From positions 12,089-76,088 of the forward strand of contig VZRG01001485.1 in the NCBI GenBank assembly GCA_013397435.1: a stretch of DNA of 64,000 bases. Direction: 5' to 3'. Origin of the DNA: Erythrocercus mccallii. Taxonomy: Eukaryota; Chordata; Aves; Passeriformes; Dicruridae. This document shows positions 39,901 through 48,900 of the stretch, one piece after another. The notes beneath the pieces were generated by a model. The model made no database searches. It saw only the letters and a program-made list of their open reading frames with translations, and was not told the origin of the DNA. The translations under genes were made by a program, and so were the position numbers. The number at the start of each line of letters is the position of its first letter. Position 1 is the stretch's first letter.

Positions 39901-42900
39901 TTCCTCTTTACAGGACTGTATTCAGGGATAGCTATTTGGTCAAGGTTAAGCAGTCAAGATGTGCAAGTTCAAATGCACAGAAAAGGTGTCAGTAGTCACA
40001 TATATAGTAGTCACACTAAGTTATTTTCTTTCTTCATTTATTTATTTTAAGTAATATTAATTAATAACAAATATGAAGACTGACAGTTCAAAGGGACTAA
40101 GTATTCTGAGGAAATTTGATTTTGTATCTAGTTTTAATAGACTTTTTGCCAGGTGCTCAGGTAACTTATGCTGGAATAAGAGTTCCTCCCACCTAATGTT
40201 CAAATATCTTTAGAACATGTTTCTAGAAATACCTATCACCTTAAATTGGCAATGTACCTTTTACTCAAATCAGCATTTCAAATGACCACAACCACAAGAG
40301 ATGATCTCCTTGATCAAGATTGACAAGGGAAACAAGGCCTTTACACATATTTGCTCCAGTTGAAGTGGAGCTGGCTTTCCCTCCCTCCAAGAATAATGGC
40401 GACAGTTAAGTACTTTAGCTTCTAAAAGGCAGCATAATTGAAATGCTGTTGCAAAACACACAATATTGTTTCCCAGTGTCATCTAGGTTAGATCTACACA
40501 ATTTTCTGCAAAAAACCTTCTCAGTGACATTATTTCCTTTTGTTAAAAAGCAAAAAATAAAACACCATTTAAACCAGCAGAGTTTAGTTCAGGTGCTGTA
40601 AGAAATACTAAAATTCTCATGGGTTATCTTCCCTGTGCTCCTAGGGAATAAGTAAAATGTTGCAAGTACATCTTTGTTGATTTAAGGTGTTGCTATCAAC
40701 AGTGCAGCTCAGTTACTACAGGTTCTATTTACTTTCCTTGACAATGAATCTGGGACATCCAGCAATATTTTCCTTAAACATGGTTGCAACACCAATGCAG
40801 AGAGAATATCGTTACATTTTTGTATCATGAACGGTACACAGACTGTACAAACACTACCAGACAAAGGAATGCAATGTTAAAATCTCACCTTCTTCGCTAT
40901 TTGCCTTGGCAGCTACTTGTTCTGAGGCACCATGAGCACCTTTTTGCCTTACTCCATCACTGTGGTTTGTGCTCAACACATTTTCTCCCAGCGATGTGGC
41001 AGACAGTGCAGCATACTTGATATTTGAGGCCTGAAAAGATTGTCACAAATCACTGAAGTGATTTTTATGCTTAAGGAAATATTGAAACAATTTCCTTTTT
41101 CTATCTGTGCACAAGAATGAGAAATTAACTCCTGGTACAGCAGAACAATGTTTCAATGTTCTATTTCTCAATCTTTAAGTCATATTTGAAAACACTGCTG
41201 TGTATTTTTAAACTTAGAAGCTTTATAAATGTACTAATATAGGTTTTCTCTTTCAGCTTTTCTTAGTAGATGTCTAGTACAAAGAAATCAGATTCTCCAG
41301 TAGAGTGTCACTCACCTTTATGTGACCATTTAAAGAAGGTGAACCTTTTTTACTTTCTGATTGCATGCCATTAACGTGGACTTCAACAGGAGTCAAGCCT
41401 GGTGGTGGAGATGGAGTGTTTTGACCATAATTAGGCACTCCAGACAGCAGAATACTAGTTAAGGTTGCTTGGGCAGTAGATGGTATCATTAGGTGTGGAA
41501 TAGCAGAAAAACCTGTAACAAAACTTGGTTATGTTCTGATTAAGGGTCTCATTTAACTTCCTCAGGCATTACACTACTTCATCTAAATCTTTATGTAGCT
41601 ATGATACATTATTAAAAAGTTTCCATTAGAATTGCATGCCAAAACCATAATACCTTATCTGGGTAGGTTAGGTTTGTTTTCTACATAAAACAGATGAAAA
41701 CACTGCCTGTGACAGCATGTCATATATTAAGTTATAACCTTAAATTTGCATATTTATTCATCTGTGCTAAGGGTAAGTGTAGGAATTAAGGTTCCAAAGA
41801 ATTAATTAATCTTGACTTGTCAAGTGCAATTCTAATGGCTTGGTGTTGCACAGTTCATTTAATTGACATTAAACTTCTACTGACCTGTGGTGTTTGTGTT
41901 AGCAAGAGATGTTGCCCACAATGTGGGACTGGGTGTGCCTGAACTTGGACTCTGCAAAGGGCTCACAGAGCTATTAAGGGCATTCAACAGAGAGTTTGGA
42001 GTAGTTGAGGTGTTGACTGACAGGGCTGTTGGACCTAAAAGGCCTGCAAAAATTATGCAAGCGAATATTTAGTTTAGACTTAAAGAAAAACATTTTTCAC
42101 AAAAGTACCAGTTGAAAAGAAACAAACTCCCTGCTAATTTGCACCAGCCTGTATTTCACAAACCAATTTTAACATTAAACCTGCTATTCATTTGGTGCAC
42201 ATTAAGAATTCTTGTTCTTAAACTGAGCATCATATATCCAAAAAGAATTGGAGCATCTTTTATATCCTTCTACTGGACCCTAACTCTTGTCATAACAGAG
42301 TCTGCACTGGCTGCTTCTCAGCCCTGGCATCCCTTTGTATCCCCTCTGTTGCTTTTGAGAGGGTTTGTTTCAAAGCAGCATCACAGAGACAAGAAAGCAA
42401 CTGTACTGCATCACCTTTCATTTCATACAGTAACCTTTTTCTCAGAAGCTCCTGTGAATCAACCACTACTTGCACACTAACAACTATTCAATTTCTTTTT
42501 GCACCTTCAATACAGGCTGCAAATCATCCCCCAAATGGGGGGGCTCCCAAAACATTCCCCAAACCAGCTCTTTGTGTAAAAGCATTCATGAAGCAGTTCA
42601 GCACTACACACTGAAAAGGTAAAAACCCCAAACCCCCAAAGTGCAGCATGACACGAACAGTCACAAGCATTAAAAAGCACAGTCAAATGGCACAAACACT
42701 TTCTCCTGTGTGACTCCAGGGAAGCATGTGAGATGGAACTACACAGCACTCCTGCATGGCAGGTCACAAGGGACAATGGTGGTTACATGAGAACTCAGAG
42801 CTTCTAGGACCTGTGTCAAGATTTGTCACTAAATTTTTCTGGGACCACTTGGTTTTTCTATCTATACATTTCTGATACAAAAGTATTTTCAGAGCTTGAA

Positions 42901-45900
42901 AATAAAATGGTAATTTCAGTCTGGACTATGAGCTGCTTCTGTAAAATTAAAATAAGGAGTTTACTTATTTTTGTCCTAAATTTCCAGCTGGTAAAACCTA
43001 AACTAGAGGCACATGGATCCCTCAGTTACAGTGAGATACTGCCCTGAAATGTGGTGTTTGCTGTGCCAGCAGCTGCAGGAGACACCTGAAATGTGGTGTT
43101 TGCTATGTTACCTTTCCCAGTACTGCTGCCAGGCTTAAGTACCCACCCAAATTCAGGACAGCCTGAGACATCACAGAGCCAAAGCAGCTGTAAAACTCAT
43201 GCCCTGCCTTACCTGTGTTTCTCTCCCTTTCAGCTGAGTGGTTTGTGCACTTCCAGAGATTTTTCTACAGGTATGAGTCCTACACCTGACCACAAAAGCC
43301 TTGGAGAAGTTTTATAACAACAAGCCCTTGAGAGGCCAGAGGCTGTTGCAATTCTCCGATGCTTTAACACGATTCCTTACTCAAAACACACATCTGGTCT
43401 TTTTTTCTAGTACAAGTGAGTTAAGTTTAAAACAAAATTATATTAAAGAAAATATAAATATAATGAATGCATACCAAGCCCAGTGAGTCCTAACCCTGCT
43501 GAGGACAAAATATCCAAACCAGGACAAGACAGACCAACGGGGCATGAGACAGTAGAGGGATTGGATACTATGGTGACTCCGCTACTTTCAAGTCCCAAGA
43601 GACATTTCCGTGCCTCGTACATATTTAAGGCATTTCGTTCAACACTTTTTACAATCACAGACTGCAGGGAAAGAGGAACAAAAAAAGGAAAATCAGTGAG
43701 TAACATTTCTCCACAACACAGATCTACAACACAGATAGTTCTTCTTTATACACCTGCACGGTTACCACAGCCACAGCAGTGTGAGACAGCATGAGCTAAC
43801 ATTCATTAGCAGCTATTTAAATTCAGGGGTCTGAAGTTCAGGAGAGTAAGATCAAGGATTTCATAAGGATTTGCAATGAGAATGATGGAAGTCCTCTCTA
43901 AGAAAATTAATTACTATAGTACCTTGGTGCTACTTAGTAGACCAAATGTTAAGCACCTCAAGAGCTAGATAACTGAATAAATAATTAATATCTTTTCTTT
44001 AACCTGAGCTTTATACCTTGAAGTGGACAAAACCCCAGTTGTTCATAATTAAGTTTACCTATTAAATTCATAGCTGTCTGAGAATAAGGTAATAAGTTCA
44101 TGGAAAATTAAATTGCAAAACCCCATTGCTTCTTGTACATCTTCTACAGGACATTTCTTTGTATTGATTTTACATATCCCTACACAAGGAAGCTCTCATA
44201 CTGACACAATGGAATGATCATTTAAAACCTTAAAACTTTTGCCTGCTTTGGCATTTTATACAATACAGGAGTATTTTATACAGGCATTTCATACATTACA
44301 CACATTATATATTTTATACAACACTGCAAGAGTCCCCTGTCCACAGTGGCCTAAATATTTTACAATAAACCTCTCCCGCTGCCTTTATCAATGTATTATA
44401 TTGAAAGCTAATTTCTTTATTATTAAGCATTTAATAAAAGTCAAATCACCCTAAAGTAGAGCTGCTGGATAGTTTAAACTGATATTTCAAGCAGAAAATA
44501 CATATGGCTTTCACAAGTTTATGATCTGTTAAACTGGTGGGGAAGAGAACACATCAACTCATCAGCTCTAAAACTTTGTCACGACAGCTTAAAAGGAAAA
44601 TATTAGTTTTGCACAAACCTTGCTTGGCTGTTTTGGCTTAGGCTTAATGCTTATGAAGACATCTAACTGCTCCATTAGCTGTGTTATAAACTGTGGTTCT
44701 ACTTCAATTTCTTCCTTCATATCAAACATGAGTACGAGGGGAAGGCAACCCTGAAAAGAAAAGCACAAAAAATTTATAGCACTTGTAACTGGCCATTTTC
44801 CCATAAAAACAGTAGCAATAAACTGAACTGTAGGCATTGCAACATTTACACATCATGATGTAAGGAAATTTCTGTCAGTTCAGAAAAAATAGCAAGGCTG
44901 AAATTGTAGGGAAAGCCATTTCCTTGTATACAAGAATACAGGTGTATCTTCCTGTCCTGGGACTCTGAACAAAGAGTTTGATAGCACAAGGGTGAAATGT
45001 TTTACTGAATATTTGACATTTCAGTCAGCACAGTCTTGTTAGGAAATGATGGCAGGACACCCATACTGCAGTCTCCCATTAAACTGTTTGAAATAAGGAA
45101 GCACTTGTAAAAAATCTCTAATTCACCACTGCCTAAGTCTTAACTTTTCCCTTTCTCTTCCCCATTCCAGATCAGCTATATAAATGTCTTCTAGTGATAT
45201 AGATAACATCTGTAATACACTTGAAATACTAAAGCTTTAGAGTAAAAACCCCCAAAACTGAATAGTCCAGTCCTCACACATTCACTCCCTCAATATTCAC
45301 ATATATAAAAAACTGTGTACATACATTAGTACTAAAATAATGGCTAAAGTCTCCTGTGAAGTTTAAAGACCAATATATCAAAAATCTCTACAAATAATGA
45401 TATTCACCATCAGAGCCATTTTTAGAAAAGGCCTTATGGAACTGTGGCTGTGGCACTATAAAGAATGTAAGACATTAAAATAAGTAATTATTTCCTATGG
45501 TTTCCCAATTTAATTGAAAACTTGCCTACATGAGAACTAAGGAGTTCCTGACATTTTCCCTCAAAAGAAAGCTAGTTACCTGACAAACACAAAAAAGGCA
45601 GGTTGGCAAAATAAAACACAACTTGTCACCCAACACCCACAGAGTATTTCAGAAATTTGCCTCTACTCAGAGGCATATTATTGTAAATTTAAATTACTTT
45701 CATTGCATTTATATTACCAAGGTTATTTACAAGTCACATAACCAGAGATTACAAATATTTTCAATAACTACAAACTGACAAAACCCTGACAAAAACTGAA
45801 TCAGCTGTTTGCAGTGTGAATAGCAATTCTTCCTCACTAAGGCTAATTTACACGTGACGTGTAAACACATGCAGAGCAAGCACATTTTCTATGATCTGGC

Positions 45901-48900
45901 AATTTTTTCATGCAAGCTTCGCTGGAAGTATTTACCATGAGATATTGCCTGGCAAGACAGACAGACTCAATTGTGCCCTGGAGGTAGACAGTGGATTTCT
46001 TCTGTGGGTTACTAGGGTCAGGGAAGTGGATCTGAGCACCAGTCCTCTGCATGATATGTTTGATGTTGCTGCCATTCCGACCCATCATAAAGAGATGATG
46101 CTGCACTGCGATGTCGAGCTGTGTGCTCACAGGGATTGCAGAGGCCAGGCTCCCAGCCAGGTGTTCCAAGAGCATGGCTGTTCCTTCCTGGGGGAAAATG
46201 GGAGAAACCAGTGAAACAGGCACACAAAAGGAGATCTCAGACTGCTTCCCTTCTTGTCATGCACTCCACAAGCAAGATAAGAAAACACTTGGGTTTAAAA
46301 GCATGATGGATTCGTTAAAGGTTACAAATGCACTAAACTCTGCCCACTACTCCCATTTTATGACCAAATGAAGCATTTAATTACCACTCTGTAACGGGCA
46401 GTAAGACAATGCCAGATGGTTTGGTCTCAACAGACCTTTTGTGGCTACAAAAGCAGTCAGAAAGTCAATAGAGATTTATCTGGGTAGGTCCACTTGCAAA
46501 ACTTGCCTCTTGGTGTTGGGCTCAGATGTTCTTATTGCCTTGAGATAAACCCGTCTGGGACTGTATCAATCTCCCATACTGACAGCTCCTAACAACACTT
46601 TTGTACTTTATTAAGATGAACAGGCTCCTGGCAGTTCCTTGCCTTGACTGTCAAATTCACATCTCCAAGCGCTGGATTCACAAGACCAGTTTTACTGACT
46701 GATTGGGCAGCTTTCAAGGTTATATATTTGTGTGCACGTTGAGAAGAGCTCAGCATGAACAATCTGAGATGGGAGGTATATTTTGTGTTTGTTTGCATTG
46801 ATTTTGAATTAAAAGATGGGTAAGACCAGCATGTATTACAGAATTGCCTAATACCTGAACAAGTGTGCAGGAGGTGAGCACTGGATTAAAACCTTACCAC
46901 CAACAATGCTAAATGCTAAACTTAAAACTATTTTCTATGCATTTTTACACTTCACCCATATATGTATAGGAAAAAAATTCAAATCCTCAGGGTTTGCAAG
47001 TGATTATACAATTACATGCTGATAAGGCAATATATACCATCTTAGACATATAAATTATAAATATATGACATTCAGAAGTCTTAAGAGCAGAGATTACCTT
47101 CACAGCGCTAGTGTTGTTCTGTGACCCTCTGACAATGACTGTAGCACCATACATTCGAGAGCGTTGTTTGAAGGAAACTGAAATGTTATATGTCTGACAT
47201 ATGTGCTGAATGGTCGGAGAATTGGGATCTGGGATGGGTTGGAGAATTCCAGCAATAGGCAATTCAAACATGAGTACCAATGGAAGCAGTTCCTACAACA
47301 ACAATGAAGAGGAGATATTGAAAACCACATCCATACTCAAACTACAATTTAACTCTTCACAGTGTACTGGTCAGCGATGATTTAACTGACAAAACACATC
47401 CTCTGCCCAGAGTTATGTATAAAAAATGTTCATGGACAAAGTTATGGATAATGTTCATGGATAAAAGTTCATGGATAAAAATATATTGTCACTTGGAAAA
47501 AGGCACTTCTTTTTCCAGGGATACTAGAGTATGGTTTTCTTGCAGAGGCTTTTTTGAGTTTTGCTTGGTTGATTTTTTTTCTCCAAAATAGCAGAAGCAT
47601 TTGGAATAAGGTTGTGTGACATGTCTGGCTAAAAAATTGCAGTAAGCTTTTGGTAATTTATTTGATTTTTTTCATTATCCATACTAAAATACACGTAAGA
47701 GTTGAAGCTAAAAGTAAAATATAGAAAATAGCTACAAGTGGAGAATGACACTGAATTATTTACACAAATGATACATGAAAATGGTTAAAATGTGAGAAGC
47801 AGAAATTGCCTTTCCCAAGTTGTAGATTCACATAGGATGCCTGAGCTTCCACAGGCCATCTGTGATGGGTAAGTTAAGATGTAATTTTCTATACAGTATG
47901 GAATTAATTTACATCTTGCTGAGAGTGTAGACTTCGTGTTCAAGACCCACTTTGGGCCAATTAAAAATTTGGCCAGAATGTGAATCAAGGTTAAAATACC
48001 TGTGGCATATTTCTCATATGGATACTCACATTTGTTCCTACATTTCTGCTGTCACCAGACAGAGGGAGACAACCCTAGGGTTCTCAAAACTATGCTTTTT
48101 TTCCCTGACAGGTGTTTTCAAGGGATCACTACACTGAGCTACAGCATTACCCGAATTCTGACTCTTGCAGACTCCACTCCAGCTGGCTGTCCTGCAATAG
48201 ACACCTGGAAGAGCAAGCATATGAAAAACACTGGATCATATTTTCAAGTGAGGCATGGAAAAGTTACCTAGATAGCTGCGCTCTTCTTAAATAAAAAAAA
48301 CTAAAAAAATCAACACATTTCACACCTGCTGACATCCTAATTGTTCTCTAACCGTTAGCTGAGAACTATAGCCAATATTAAAAAAAAGTTACAGCATCTT
48401 AGGTTATATATATTTAAGCAACTAGAAAAAAAGATACCTCAAAAAATACAGTGGTTTAGATCAAATAGTGGAATTACCACTGTATACACATACTCAGTGC
48501 TAACATTCAGACAACAGTAGATTTTCTTGGATGTTTTGAAATTACTGCATTTTGCCCAGCAGCCATTAGGATGCACCAATGGGAATTCTAAGTACAAGGA
48601 TGAGAGACTTGAAAGTAAGCATTCCACCAATATTAGCACTAGAAAAGACGTACAATTCAGGCTGGATGACTTATTATAATGAACTTGAACTCTTACAATA
48701 GGACATTCATTTCTGTTGCTTATTTGCTAAGTTTAGTCTTCAACTAAGCTACACCATAAGCAAAAAGCAGCAAAAAAAAAATCAATCAATATGCTGAATA
48801 AGTCACTGTGTTGAACAGGAAAAAAAATTACAAAAGCAGATTTTTCATACCATTTCTCTACCATTCACACTAAGTTGCTGACTTCTGTATGTGCAAAGTA

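Noticed and set aside
45891..46214. 107-codon plus-strand ORF over the KH3 exon.
   Set aside because: Antisense shadow of the conserved KH3 coding sequence.
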